From Megasphaera_A sueciensis (GTDB lineage: Bacteria; Bacillota; Negativicutes; Veillonellales; Megasphaeraceae), in NCBI RefSeq assembly GCF_050219315.1, contig NZ_CP116939.1, positions 2,046,001-2,110,000 on the forward strand: a DNA stretch of 64,000 nucleotides. Reading direction: 5' to 3'. Position numbers and translations under genes: made by a program. This document shows positions 16,521 through 25,505 of this stretch, in pieces (position 1 is the stretch's first letter; the number at the start of each line of letters is the position of its first letter). The notes under the pieces were generated by a model. It did not search any database and had not been told where the DNA came from. It saw only the letters and a list, made by a program, of their open reading frames with translations.

Positions 16521-18452
16521 ATGTCTGAAAAAAAGAATACCTATTTTATTACTACACCTATTTATTATCCTAGTGCAAAACTTCATATTGGACATACGTA
16601 CTGCACAACCATTGCTGATTCACTTGCACGATATCATCGTCTTAAGGGGGATGATGTGTTTTTTCTGACTGGATCGGATGAACATGGTCAGAAAATTCAG
16701 CGTGCGGCTGAAGCTAAAGGAATGACACCCATTGCATATGTTGATGATATTGTGTTGTTATTCCAACAGTTATGGAAAAAACTGAATATTTCTAATGATG
16801 ATTTTATTCGTACGACAGAAAAACGTCATGAGATAGTTGTCCAAGAATTGATGCAGAAATCCTATGATAATGGAGACATATATAAATCTGAATACGAAGG
16901 CTGGTATTGTACACCTTGTGAAACATTTTGGCCGGAAAATAAACTTCCGGAAGGAAAACATATTTGTCCAGACTGTGGTCGTCCGTTGGAACTTGTTAAA
17001 GAAGAAAGCTATTTTCTTAAAATGAGTAAATATGCTGACCGCTGGCTTGCGTTTATTGATGAAAATCCTGACTTTATCCAGCCAGAATCGCGGCGCAATG
17101 AAATGATTGCTTTTGTTAAAAGCGGTCTGGAAGATCTTTGCGTTTCCCGCACGTCTTTTGATTGGGGAATTAAAGTTCCGTGGGATCCTAAGCATGTTGT
17201 ATATGTGTGGTTTGATGCATTGGTCAATTATATTACGGCAGCTGGGTATCATGATAATCCGGAACGATTTAAAGAACTTTGGCCGGCAGATTTGCACTTG
17301 GTTGGAAAGGAAATTGTTCGATTCCACTCTATTATATGGCCAATCATGCTTATGAGTTGCGGATTGCCTCTTCCCAAAAAAGTTTTTGGACATGGTTGGC
17401 TTATTGTTGATGGTACGAAAATGAGTAAATCCTTAGGTAATGTTGTTGATCCTATTCCACTTATTGAAAAGTATGGAGCAGATCCGCTTCGTTATTATCT
17501 CTTAAAAGAAATTCGATTAGGGCAGGATGGTAATTTTTCACTTCCTTCTTTCATTCGCCGTATTAATGCAGATTTGGCAAATGATCTTGGAAATTTGCTG
17601 CAACGAACCTTGACTATGGTAGAAAAATATGAAGGCGGTGTTGTTGCGGCTCCTTCCATTGCGGAAACGGTCGATGATGATTTGTCGGCTTGTGGGGTTG
17701 ATACCGCAAAACGTTTTGAAATTTTTATGGATGATATGAAAATTAATGACGCCATCAATGATGTATGGGTACTTATTCGACGTTCCAATAAGTATATTGA
17801 TGAAACAATGCCATGGGTACTGGCTAAAGATAATCAAAAGCAAAAACGCTTGGAAACCGTGTTGTATAATCTAATGGATTCTTTACGGATTATAGCTATT
17901 CTCGTTAGTCCTTATATTCCGTCCAGTGCTGAAAAAATGTGGCAGCAGCTTGGTCTTGGCGATTTTTCAAATGCGACATTGCAGACGGCACAAGTATGGG
18001 GACAATATCCGGCAGATACCAAGATATCCAAAGGAGCGGCACTTTTTCCAAGATTTGAATTACCTGAAGAAACTGAAGAAAGTGAGGCGGCAAAACTTGT
18101 TTGTACTGCGGCAAAAGAAGTATTTAAGCCGGAAATTGAAATCGATGATTTTGGGAAAGTGGATTTACGTGTAGCGAAGGTTTTAGCTTGTGAAAAAATT
18201 CCTAAAACTTCTAAACTTTTGAAGTTAAGTCTGGATCTTGGAACCGAACAGCGTATCGTTGTTAGCGGAATTTCCCAGTTCTACAAACCAGAAGATCTTA
18301 TTGGACATTGTATTATCTGCGTAACAAATTTAAAAGCGGCAAAACTTTGTGGAGTAGAATCAAAAGGCATGCTGTTAGCTGCTTCAGACGGGGATGGCAA
18401 GCTGCAAGTTGCATTTGTTGATGGTATGGCTCCGGGAAGCCGGGTGAGGTAA
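16521..18452 (+). CDS. metG: Methionyl-tRNA synthetase
   Basis: Class Ia aminoacyl-tRNA synthetase, 643 residues. HIGH motif is LHIGHTY near residue 22. The zinc knuckle is CTPCETFWP...CPDCGRPLE. The second signature is GTKMSKSLGN. A C-terminal tRNA-binding/EMAP-II-like domain (FGKVDLRVAKVLACE... SKGMLLAASDG) is fused. AGGAGGG before the ATG is strong. tatD starts on the very next base after the stop. No T-box leader is present in the short gap before it, so expression follows the operon promoter. Confidence 0.96.
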   Translation: MSEKKNTYFITTPIYYPSAKLHIGHTYCTTIADSLARYHRLKGDDVFFLTGSDEHGQKIQRAAEAKGMTPIAYVDDIVLLFQQLWKKLNISNDDFIRTTEKRHEIVVQELMQKSYDNGDIYKSEYEGWYCTPCETFWPENKLPEGKHICPDCGRPLELVKEESYFLKMSKYADRWLAFIDENPDFIQPESRRNEMIAFVKSGLEDLCVSRTSFDWGIKVPWDPKHVVYVWFDALVNYITAAGYHDNPERFKELWPADLHLVGKEIVRFHSIIWPIMLMSCGLPLPKKVFGHGWLIVDGTKMSKSLGNVVDPIPLIEKYGADPLRYYLLKEIRLGQDGNFSLPSFIRRINADLANDLGNLLQRTLTMVEKYEGGVVAAPSIAETVDDDLSACGVDTAKRFEIFMDDMKINDAINDVWVLIRRSNKYIDETMPWVLAKDNQKQKRLETVLYNLMDSLRIIAILVSPYIPSSAEKMWQQLGLGDFSNATLQTAQVWGQYPADTKISKGAALFPRFELPEETEESEAAKLVCTAAKEVFKPEIEIDDFGKVDLRVAKVLACEKIPKTSKLLKLSLDLGTEQRIVVSGISQFYKPEDLIGHCIICVTNLKAAKLCGVESKGMLLAASDGDGKLQVAFVDGMAPGSRVR

Positions 18453-19217
18453 ATGTTGTTTGATACGCATTGCCATATTAATGACACATCGTATGATGTA
18501 GATCGGCAGGCAATGTTACAGCGCGCTTTTGATGCTGGTGTAAGAGTAATGATGTGTCCGGGAACAGATATACGTACATCAGCAGAAGCAGTTGCCATGA
18601 GCCGCCAATATACGCAGGTATATGCGGCTGTCGGTATTCATCCGGAAGATGCTGCTAGTGCTGATTCTGAAAGTTTTACGCAAATTCGAAAATGGCTTGA
18701 AACTGAAAAGAAAATTGTTGCAATAGGAGAAGTTGGGTTGGATTATCATTGGCCGGAGCCTTCACATGAAGTGCAGCAAAAGGTATTTATTGAACAGGTA
18801 AAACTAGCGGTTGAATACAATATCCCTATCGATATTCATGATCGGGAAGCACATGGGGACACCATGAATATCCTGCGTCAATATGGCAAGGGACTGCAGG
18901 GTGTTTTTCATTGTTACTCAGGCAGCTTAGAAATGGCACAGGAATTGTTAAAAATGGGATTTTATATCGGTTTTACGGGTACTATGGTTTTTCCAAAGTC
19001 ACAAAAATTGAAACGTATTGCTTCAGAGATTCCGCTGGATAGAATTTTAATTGAAACCGATTGTCCCTATCTTACGCCGCCGCCATTTCGCGGCAGACGA
19101 AACGAGCCCGCATATGTAAAATACGTAGCCGCTGAGTTAGCGAGACTTCGAGGGATGAAACTGGAAGAAATACAAAAAATTACCTTTGAAAACGGAAAAT
19201 GTATTTTTAGAATATGA
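18453..19217 (+). CDS. tatD: TatD family metal-dependent deoxyribonuclease
   Basis: TIM-barrel metallohydrolase of the TatD/YabD family. Metal ligands are DTHCHIND (HxH), EVGLDYH, DIHDREAH, FHCYSG and ETDCPYLTPPP. The 254-residue length is typical. It acts as a 3'-5' or Mg-dependent DNase; some members act on D-aminoacyl-tRNA or peptides, so the physiological substrate is open. It directly abuts metG, the order conserved across Firmicutes (metS-yabD). A strong terminator follows. Confidence 0.92.
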   Translation: MLFDTHCHINDTSYDVDRQAMLQRAFDAGVRVMMCPGTDIRTSAEAVAMSRQYTQVYAAVGIHPEDAASADSESFTQIRKWLETEKKIVAIGEVGLDYHWPEPSHEVQQKVFIEQVKLAVEYNIPIDIHDREAHGDTMNILRQYGKGLQGVFHCYSGSLEMAQELLKMGFYIGFTGTMVFPKSQKLKRIASEIPLDRILIETDCPYLTPPPFRGRRNEPAYVKYVAAELARLRGMKLEEIQKITFENGKCIFRI

Positions 19218-19237
19218 TATATAGCCATGTTTTTTTT

Positions 19238-19279
19238 AACAGACTTCAGATACAGGAATATCTGAAGTCTGTTTTTTTG
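19238..19279 (+). terminator. Terminator of the housekeeping operon
   Basis: A 14-bp perfect stem (19239-19252 with 19259-19272) with a 6-nt loop and seven T. T-rich sequence on the other flank makes it partly bidirectional. Confidence 0.9.
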
Positions 19280-19731
19280 AATAATGGTTAGAAAATATAA
19301 GTATAATAATTGATGAAAATGAGCGAATACAGACATAAATTTATATTTATTATGTATTATATCGGATAATCATAGTTATATAGAATAAAGAATTTTAATA
19401 GTATCTATTTGATATAACATATAAAGGTATCATTTTTTTTGTTACACTATACATAGAAATATAATATGTCATATTAAGCGCTTAAAGAAAGCAGAATTTT
19501 TAAAAACAAAGCTATATTTTGTTTTGGTATGGTGTTTTGGGAGGAGAATGGTCTACTCTTAGTTTTATAAAATTATGGACATGATGCAAAATAGGGTTGC
19601 AAAAAGTATCCATAGGGATTATAATTGTCCCAATAATTAAATTAACTTGCCATTTTTAGGTAAATATCATAAAATATTCTTATGGAACTATTAAAATTAG
19701 AATAAAATGATTATTTGAAAGGATGGCAACT
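19280..19731. promoter_or_regulatory. AT-rich regulatory stretch before the LysR operon, with a cre-like palindrome
   Basis: No gene. TTAAGCGCTTAA at 19474-19485 is a perfect 12-nt palindrome with the AAGCGCTT core of CcpA cre sites. A second dyad, GGGA...TCCC (about 19616-19632), flanks a TATAAT sequence. Both are plausible control sites for the gene at 19732; only the sequence is certain. Confidence 0.4.
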
Positions 19732-20607
19732 ATGCTGGATTTTCGTATTCATACGTTTCTATGTGTTTGCCGCCACATGAATTATACTAAAGCAGCGGCA
19801 GAATTACGCATTACCCAGCCAGCCGTATCTCAACATATACGTTATCTGGAGAAAGAATATGGAGCTAAGCTGTTTAGTTATACAGGGAAACATCTTGCAC
19901 TGACACAAGCAGGTCACATCCTTTTGAATGCAGCGGCAACGATTCGGCATGATGATTCTATGTTGAAACAACGGCTTCAGGATTTACAACGCAACAATAA
20001 GTCGATTGCAATGGGAGCTACGCATACTATTGGGGAGTTTTGTATTGTTGACAAGTTAGCGCGTTTTTTGAACCGCAACCCTAATTTAAATTTACGTTTA
20101 GAGATTGCTGATACGGAATATCTATTAAAATTAGTAGATGAAGGAAAAATTGATTTTGCTATTGTTGAAGGTTTTTTTGAAGTGTGTGAATATGATACGC
20201 TGCCTTTTGCTGAAGAACCCTTGATTGCTGTATGTGGACCCGATTACCCAGCAGAAGATATTACGGTTTGGAAAGATTTATTAAAAATGCGTATTATTAT
20301 TCGTGAAAAAGGGGCTGGGGCCCGAGATTTGCTAGAACGGCATTTGGCAGAACACAATTTAACAATAGAAGATTTTGCACATCGAGTAGAAGCCGGTAGT
20401 CCTAAGGCAATAAAAGAGATGGTTTCTCGTAATTGTGGAGTCGCCTTTTTATATGAACATTCTGTCCGCAGGGAACTGGAACAAGGATTGCTGCGTCAAG
20501 TTCCTATCCGTCATTTTAATGTGCGACATGCGTTTTCTTTTTTATGGCGTAAAGGAAGTATGCATAAACAGACATTTAAAGATATTTTTAAGCAGTTGAA
20601 AAATTGA
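19732..20607 (+). CDS. LysR family transcriptional regulator
   Basis: Standard LysR protein of 291 residues. The N-terminal winged helix contains MNYTKAAAELRITQPAVSQ, followed by the linker helix and a periplasmic-binding-protein-like effector domain. ATG 19732 is preferred because GAAAGGA (19717-19723) lies 8 nt upstream and overlaps the earlier ATG at 19723. It is followed after 47 nt by the NifU-like gene in the same direction, so it probably belongs to that operon and controls it. The effector is unknown. Confidence 0.9.
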   Translation: MLDFRIHTFLCVCRHMNYTKAAAELRITQPAVSQHIRYLEKEYGAKLFSYTGKHLALTQAGHILLNAAATIRHDDSMLKQRLQDLQRNNKSIAMGATHTIGEFCIVDKLARFLNRNPNLNLRLEIADTEYLLKLVDEGKIDFAIVEGFFEVCEYDTLPFAEEPLIAVCGPDYPAEDITVWKDLLKMRIIIREKGAGARDLLERHLAEHNLTIEDFAHRVEAGSPKAIKEMVSRNCGVAFLYEHSVRRELEQGLLRQVPIRHFNVRHAFSFLWRKGSMHKQTFKDIFKQLKN

Positions 20608-20654
20608 AGTTTGTTTTGTGATGGGGATATATTCTAGGGAGGGAAATATAAATT

Positions 20655-21347
20655 ATGTTATATTCAACGGAAGTAAAGAACATGTGCTCTATTAAAAAGG
20701 GTGCATATCATGGACCGGCACCAATTCCAGAAGAAGGAAAATGGGTACAAGCTAAAGAAATAAAAGATATTAATGGGTTGACGCATGGCATTGGCTGGTG
20801 TGCCCCGCAGCAGGGTGCTTGCAAACTAACATTAAATGTAAAGGATGGTATTATAGAGGAAGCACTTGTAGAAACTATCGGGTGCTCAGGGATGACACAT
20901 TCGGCGGCAATGGCTTCGGAGATTTTACCGGGCAAGACATTACTTGAAGCACTGAATACGGATCTTGTCTGTGATGCTATTAATGTTGCTATGCGCGAAC
21001 TTTTCTTGCAGATTGTGTATGGCCGCACACAAACCGCTTTTTCTGAAGGGGGACTTCCTATCGGAGCCAGTCTTGATGATTTAGGAAAAGGTATGCGCAG
21101 TCAAATAGGAACTATGTTTGGAACAAATAAAAAAGGGACTCGGTATTTAGAGCTTACGGAAGGATATGTTACCAGAATGGCTCTTGATGAAGAAAAACAA
21201 GTGATCGGTTATGAATTTATTCATCTTGGAAAAATGATGGAAGCTATAAAAAAAGGTATGGAACCGGCAGAGGCAATGGAAAAAGCAAAAGGGCATTATG
21301 GCCGTTTTGAGGAAGCATATTCATATATCGATCCAAGAGAACAATAG
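20655..21347 (+). CDS. NifU/IscU-like iron-sulfur scaffold-type protein, partner of GGGtGRT protein
   Basis: A 230-residue protein with an IscU/NifU-N-like core. Cysteines in conserved places are GWCAPQQGAC and ETIGCSGMTHSA; a further CSIKKG is near the N-terminus. Databases usually name this group iron-sulfur cluster assembly scaffold protein. It is not next to any isc/suf/nif cysteine desulfurase, so it is unlikely to be a housekeeping scaffold. The gene lies 12 nt before the GGGtGRT gene and is clearly co-translated. AGGGAGG is about 13 nt upstream of this ATG; ATG 20682 is an alternative start. Function is unknown. Confidence 0.75.
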   Translation: MLYSTEVKNMCSIKKGAYHGPAPIPEEGKWVQAKEIKDINGLTHGIGWCAPQQGACKLTLNVKDGIIEEALVETIGCSGMTHSAAMASEILPGKTLLEALNTDLVCDAINVAMRELFLQIVYGRTQTAFSEGGLPIGASLDDLGKGMRSQIGTMFGTNKKGTRYLELTEGYVTRMALDEEKQVIGYEFIHLGKMMEAIKKGMEPAEAMEKAKGHYGRFEEAYSYIDPREQ

Positions 21348-21359
21348 GAGGGTTTAAAC

Positions 21360-22370
21360 ATGGAACTATTCGAAAGCTATGATAGAAGAATCGATAAAAT
21401 TCTCGAAGTGTTGAGGGAGTACGGTATACATAGCGTGGAAGAATGCCGAGATATTTGTGCAGAAGCAGGGATTGATCCATATACGATCGTAAAAGAAATC
21501 CAACCGATTGCTTTTGAAAATGCTGGATGGGCATATACTGTAGGGGCGGCAATTGCTATTAAAAAAAATTGTCGTACTGCTGTGAAAGCCGCTTCCGCTA
21601 TTGGGATTGGATTACAAGCGTTTTGTATTCCCGGATCTGTAGCGGATGATCGCAAGGTTGGATTAGGTCATGGTAATTTGGCATCCATGTTGTTAAAAGA
21701 TGAAACCATGTGTTTTGCTTTTTTAGCGGGGCATGAATCTTTTGCAGCGGCAGAAGGTGCCATTGGTATTGTTCGCAATGCCAATAAAGCGCGTAAAGTT
21801 CCGCTTAGAGTAATACTTAATGGACTGGGAAAAGATGCGGCTCAAATTATTTCTCGTATCAATGGATTTACTTATGTGCAGACGCAATTTGATTATGTGA
21901 CCGGAAAGCTTGCAATTGTTAGAGAAATTCCTTACTCTAAAGGTGAACGTGCGGATGTTTGCTGTTTTGGAGCTGATGATGTTCGTGAAGGTGTTGCAAT
22001 CATGCATTATGCTGGTGTGGATGTATCTATTACGGGTAATTCTACGAATCCGACGCGATTTCAGCATCCTGTAGCTGGCACGTATAAAAAAGAATGCATT
22101 GAAATGGGGAAAAAATATTTTTCCGTAGCTTCCGGCGGCGGCACAGGCCGAACGCTTCATCCGGACAATATGGCAGCAGGACCGGCATCTTATGGTATGA
22201 CGGACACTATGGGCCGTATGCATTCAGATGCACAGTTTGCTGGTTCTTCTTCTGTCCCTGCTCATGTGGAAATGATGGGATTTCTGGGTATGGGGAATAA
22301 TCCTATGGTGGGAGCTTCTGTGGCGGTGGCGGTTGCTGTTGAAGGTGCGGCAAAAGAAAATAAATTTTAA
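21360..22370 (+). CDS. GGGtGRT family protein, function unknown
   Basis: A 336-residue soluble protein. SVASGGGTGRTLHPDN contains the GGGtGRT motif that names the family. Other conserved-looking parts are IGLGLQAF-like glycine-rich stretches (AIGIGLQAFCIPGS), GHGNLASML and the C-terminal GFLGMGNNPMVGASVAVAV. Glycine- and alanine-rich loops suggest nucleotide or cofactor binding, but I recognise no characterised fold. It is preceded by a good AGGAGGG and follows the NifU-like gene. In anaerobes the two genes are typically paired. A terminator follows. Confidence 0.8.
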   Translation: MELFESYDRRIDKILEVLREYGIHSVEECRDICAEAGIDPYTIVKEIQPIAFENAGWAYTVGAAIAIKKNCRTAVKAASAIGIGLQAFCIPGSVADDRKVGLGHGNLASMLLKDETMCFAFLAGHESFAAAEGAIGIVRNANKARKVPLRVILNGLGKDAAQIISRINGFTYVQTQFDYVTGKLAIVREIPYSKGERADVCCFGADDVREGVAIMHYAGVDVSITGNSTNPTRFQHPVAGTYKKECIEMGKKYFSVASGGGTGRTLHPDNMAAGPASYGMTDTMGRMHSDAQFAGSSSVPAHVEMMGFLGMGNNPMVGASVAVAVAVEGAAKENKF

Positions 22371-22384
22371 TATAAATATTGTAA

Positions 22385-22428
22385 AAACAACGACTTCAAA
22401 ACATGTTAGAAGTCGTTGTTTTTTTGAC
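22385..22428 (+). terminator. Terminator of the LysR/NifU-like/GGGtGRT operon
   Basis: CAACGACTTC (22388-22397) pairs with GAAGTCGTTG (22409-22418), followed by seven T. Its T-tract contains the -35 box of the next promoter. Confidence 0.88.
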
Positions 22429-22452
22429 GATATAACGTAAATGTGGTATAAT
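22424..22452 (+). promoter_or_regulatory. Promoter of the NlpC/P60 hydrolase gene
   Basis: TTGACG (22424-22429), 17-nt spacer, TATAAT (22447-22452): near consensus. It gives a leader of about 160 nt. Confidence 0.75.
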
Positions 22453-22493
22453 AATTAACGTAATTAATGGGAATCATACAGTATAACAACAAT

Positions 22494-22546
22494 ATAAGGC
22501 TATCCTAAAAGTAATGTCAGTGTTCTTTTCGGATAGCCTGTTTAGT
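22494..22546 (+). promoter_or_regulatory. Hairpin in the leader of the NlpC/P60 gene
   Basis: AGGCTATCC..AAAAG pairs with CTTTTCGGATAGCCT over about 14 bp, followed by GTTTAG. It is too weak in T to be a clear terminator. It may be an attenuator, an RNA-binding site or a leftover terminator. I saw no match to the ydaO (c-di-AMP) riboswitch that often precedes such hydrolases. Confidence 0.4.
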
Positions 22547-22620
22547 AGATATAAACAATTCACAATGATTAAATATGGGAAAGCATAAGCTTTATACTAT
22601 CCAAAGGAAAGGAGTATTTG

Positions 22621-23574
22621 ATGGGTAATTGGCAAAGAGTAGCAGGGATCACCTGTATAATTATGTTGACGGTTACGTCCTATTCGGGGGCAACATTTCA
22701 TCCGGGAGAGCGGGGAAATCAGATAGCAGCTATTCAACAGGTATTAGGTATTGTTGCTGATGGCGATTATGGTTCGGGTACCATTCAAGCGGTCAAGAAT
22801 TTTCAATCTAGTCATGGTTTGGATGTTGATGGAATTGTTGGTGCGCAAACGTATAAAGCGATTATGGGGTCTGATATTCCGGTAAATAATACAAGTCGTT
22901 TTGTACAAAAAAAAATTAATGAAATTGCAGATATGGGAGCTGCATCCCCTGCATCTGCAATAAGTTCGGATACTGTTATTACTGTTATTCAACAAGCACT
23001 TGTCAATAAGGGTTATAATATACCTGTTGACGGTGATTTTGGCAGTGTTACCGAGCAAGCTGTCAGACAGTTTCAGATGAGTCAGGGGCTTGACGCAGAT
23101 GGAATTGTTGGTCCGACAACTTTTAGAGTACTTACAGGTCGTGAACTTACTACGGGTTCTGTTCGCCGCTATTCTTACAGCAGGAGTAATGATCGAGTCT
23201 ATTCCTCCATGCGGGATCGGGTGCTCGGAATAGCCAATCAATATTTGGGTGTACCTTATGTTTTTGGCGGGAATACACCTAGTGGATTTGATTGCTCTGG
23301 GTTTACGCGATATGTTTATTCGGCAGTAGGTATTGACTTGCCGCGGATGGCAGATGATCAATATGCTATTGGCAGCTATGTCTCTTCCTCTATGCTGCAG
23401 CCGGGAGATTTGGTTTTCTTTACAACCTATGCTTCTGGAGTTTCACATTCAGGGATTTATATTGGAAATGATCAGTTTATCAGTGCGACTACTTCAGGAG
23501 GTGTTGCGATAGCTAATTTACACAACAGCTATTGGGAATCTCGATATATAGGTGCTAAGCGTGTGATCAGCTGA
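22621..23574 (+). CDS. Secreted peptidoglycan hydrolase: two PG-binding repeats + NlpC/P60 domain
   Basis: Signal peptide (about residues 1-25), then two peptidoglycan_binding_1 repeats (each around a DGDYGSGT/DGDFGSVT and DGIVG motif, about residues 28-80 and 120-175), then an NlpC/P60 domain (about 195-317). The catalytic Cys is in GFDCSGFTRYVY and the His in GVSHSGIYIG; a further polar residue completes the triad. Expected activity: cutting gamma-D-Glu-diamino acid bonds in peptidoglycan stems. ATG 22621 sits 6 nt after AAGGAAAGGAG; a TTG one codon earlier is less likely. It is a single-gene unit with its own promoter and terminator. Confidence 0.92.
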   Translation: MGNWQRVAGITCIIMLTVTSYSGATFHPGERGNQIAAIQQVLGIVADGDYGSGTIQAVKNFQSSHGLDVDGIVGAQTYKAIMGSDIPVNNTSRFVQKKINEIADMGAASPASAISSDTVITVIQQALVNKGYNIPVDGDFGSVTEQAVRQFQMSQGLDADGIVGPTTFRVLTGRELTTGSVRRYSYSRSNDRVYSSMRDRVLGIANQYLGVPYVFGGNTPSGFDCSGFTRYVYSAVGIDLPRMADDQYAIGSYVSSSMLQPGDLVFFTTYASGVSHSGIYIGNDQFISATTSGGVAIANLHNSYWESRYIGAKRVIS

Positions 23575-23578
23575 TACA

Positions 23579-23632
23579 GAAAAAGCGGTTGTAAGTAGAA
23601 TTTTTCTACGTTTACAATCGCTTTTTTTTTAT
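23579..23632. terminator. Bidirectional terminator between convergent genes
   Basis: AAAAGCGGTTGTAA pairs with TTACAATCGCTTTT around an inner GTAGAA/TTCTAC stem, with A- and T-runs outside. Confidence 0.85.
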
Positions 23633-24411
23633 TTTATATAGGTGGAAGCAACGGCTATAATATCTTTTTTTGTAATAGAAGGGATATGTCCTGATTTAAA
23701 CATATTCCAAATAGCTGTATCGTCTACAATCCATAAAGAAGGGCGTAGTTCTGTGCGATGATCCCTCATATATGCCATGGTACAGAGGGCAATATTACTT
23801 ATCGGCAGACTTTTGAGTACATAGGAAAAGTTTGTTCGGGGAATTGATTTTGCAGGTTGTTTCCAGACATTTTCTATTTCTAATGTGTAATCACATTCGT
23901 GGTATCCATTGGAGATGGCTTCTTTTCCGATGTCTTCTGTATTTTTTTCCCCCATATCCATAAGTAAATAGTCATAAAACAGTTTTCGTTCCCATTTTTG
24001 AAGTAGGGCATCCCGACCTATTAAAATTTCACAAATATCTTCTCTGTACAAATGGATTAACTCTAATAAGAATGCAAAACGATGTTGTTTAAAGGTAAAA
24101 TCACCAGCCGTTAAGAATAGTTCACGCATACGGATGTATATGGCGGTTTCTTGACGGTAGTCACTGTCAAATATACTTAGCGGTGTTTGTTGTCTAATAT
24201 ATTGATATAATTTTTTCTCCAAAATAAATGCTTTACGAGCCGCTGCTGTTCGTTTGTCATTCGTGGCCAGTACGTCAAGACGGGTGCGGTTTAAGAGATC
24301 TAAATAGTTTAAACCGGCAGCTACTGTTGAGATTGAGCTGAACTTCCCATTTTTTATTTGATGGTTAAATATTTCACAGATATCTTCGTTAGATAATACT
24401 TGATGGTACAT
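23629..24411 (-). CDS. Hypothetical protein downstream of a LysR gene
   Basis: A 260-residue protein I do not recognise. It is soluble, without signal peptide or membrane helices, and rich in helices with many Leu, Ile and charged residues. The start is taken at the ATG encoding MYHQVLSNEDIC at 24411, with AAGAAGG about 11 nt upstream. The longer frame (to 24471) would run into the LysR gene. It follows the LysR gene by 22 nt on the same strand, so the two are probably one operon. It may therefore be a target or co-factor of that regulator. No catalytic motif was noticed. Confidence 0.65.
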   Translation of the reverse strand: MYHQVLSNEDICEIFNHQIKNGKFSSISTVAAGLNYLDLLNRTRLDVLATNDKRTAAARKAFILEKKLYQYIRQQTPLSIFDSDYRQETAIYIRMRELFLTAGDFTFKQHRFAFLLELIHLYREDICEILIGRDALLQKWERKLFYDYLLMDMGEKNTEDIGKEAISNGYHECDYTLEIENVWKQPAKSIPRTNFSYVLKSLPISNIALCTMAYMRDHRTELRPSLWIVDDTAIWNMFKSGHIPSITKKDIIAVASTYIK

Positions 24412-24433
24412 GATTATAAAAACCTTCTTTCTT

Positions 24434-25327
24434 TTATGTTTGATTTTTAAAATATTCTTTGAATGATTCAACCCAAATTTTAGCAGGATATGATAAGAAT
24501 CCTCGACTTTTCCAAGTCATGGCAACAGTCCATGTAATTTTGGGTTCAATTAAAGGAATCGAAACAATATCATCATTTGAATAATGAGTACAAATATTTT
24601 GCGGTACTAAGGCAATGCCTAAATGGATACGTACCATTTCTACGAGAAAAGTCCAATTACTGCTTCGGCAGACTACTTTGGGGTGTCCCATTACTTTTTG
24701 AAAATAGGCCTGGATAAAAGGATTTAAGTCAAACGTGGCAGGATAATATACAAAAGTTTCGTTTTTTATATCTTCTATAGTTAGTGTTTGTTTTAGAGCC
24801 AGTGGATGATTGCGCCAGACAACGATATTTAAAAGTTCTTTTTTAAAAATATAATATTCATAGGGGATGTTATAGCGCATCGGCAATATTATAAAACCAG
24901 CTTGAATCATTTCTTCGTCAATAGCCTTAATTGTTTTTTGGGAACTTATTTCCAGAAGTTCTAAGTTGATATAGGGGTATGTTTTTAAAAAATAACTGAT
25001 AAAGGGAGAGAGAGAGGTTATGCTGAGCATAGAAGGAATCCCAATAGATAAATTCCCGGAATTTAAACAATGTGAAGATTCCATTTGTTCATTTATTTTA
25101 GTGAAATTATTCACGATAATTTCAACTTTAGGTAATAAATATAAACCAGTTTCCGTTAATTCAATTGTTTTTCCTTTACGATTAAATAATTTTGTATTCC
25201 AATTTTTTTCTAATGTTCTGATGCCTTTGCTAATAGAAGGTTGACTAATGTGCAAGGATTTTGAGGCTTTTGTAAAACTTTTTTTGTGAGCAACTTCAAC
25301 AAAATAGGTTAACTGAAATAAATCCAT
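24434..25327 (-). CDS. LysR family transcriptional regulator (CynR/CysB-like)
   Basis: A 297-residue LysR protein. The DNA-binding N-terminus reads SFTKASKSLHISQPSISKG, followed by the effector-binding domain starting near LSIGIPSM. AGGAGGT upstream of the ATG is a strong ribosome binding site. The gene reads away from dinB, with an intergenic gap of about 180 nt. Its only close same-strand neighbour is the unknown gene at 23629-24411. Confidence 0.88.
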   Translation of the reverse strand: MDLFQLTYFVEVAHKKSFTKASKSLHISQPSISKGIRTLEKNWNTKLFNRKGKTIELTETGLYLLPKVEIIVNNFTKINEQMESSHCLNSGNLSIGIPSMLSITSLSPFISYFLKTYPYINLELLEISSQKTIKAIDEEMIQAGFIILPMRYNIPYEYYIFKKELLNIVVWRNHPLALKQTLTIEDIKNETFVYYPATFDLNPFIQAYFQKVMGHPKVVCRSSNWTFLVEMVRIHLGIALVPQNICTHYSNDDIVSIPLIEPKITWTVAMTWKSRGFLSYPAKIWVESFKEYFKNQT

Positions 25328-25505
25328 AAATCATGACACCTCCTAAATAGGAACTATATATATTATATTAACACACTTTAGTAAATAAGAAAACGAATGA
25401 GTTATTTAATTCACATACTGAGAAAAAAGTATTTTATATCGATGATATATCAAAAATTGTAAAAAGTTGTATAATAGATTATATAAAAAATACGGAGGAA
25501 TCAAA

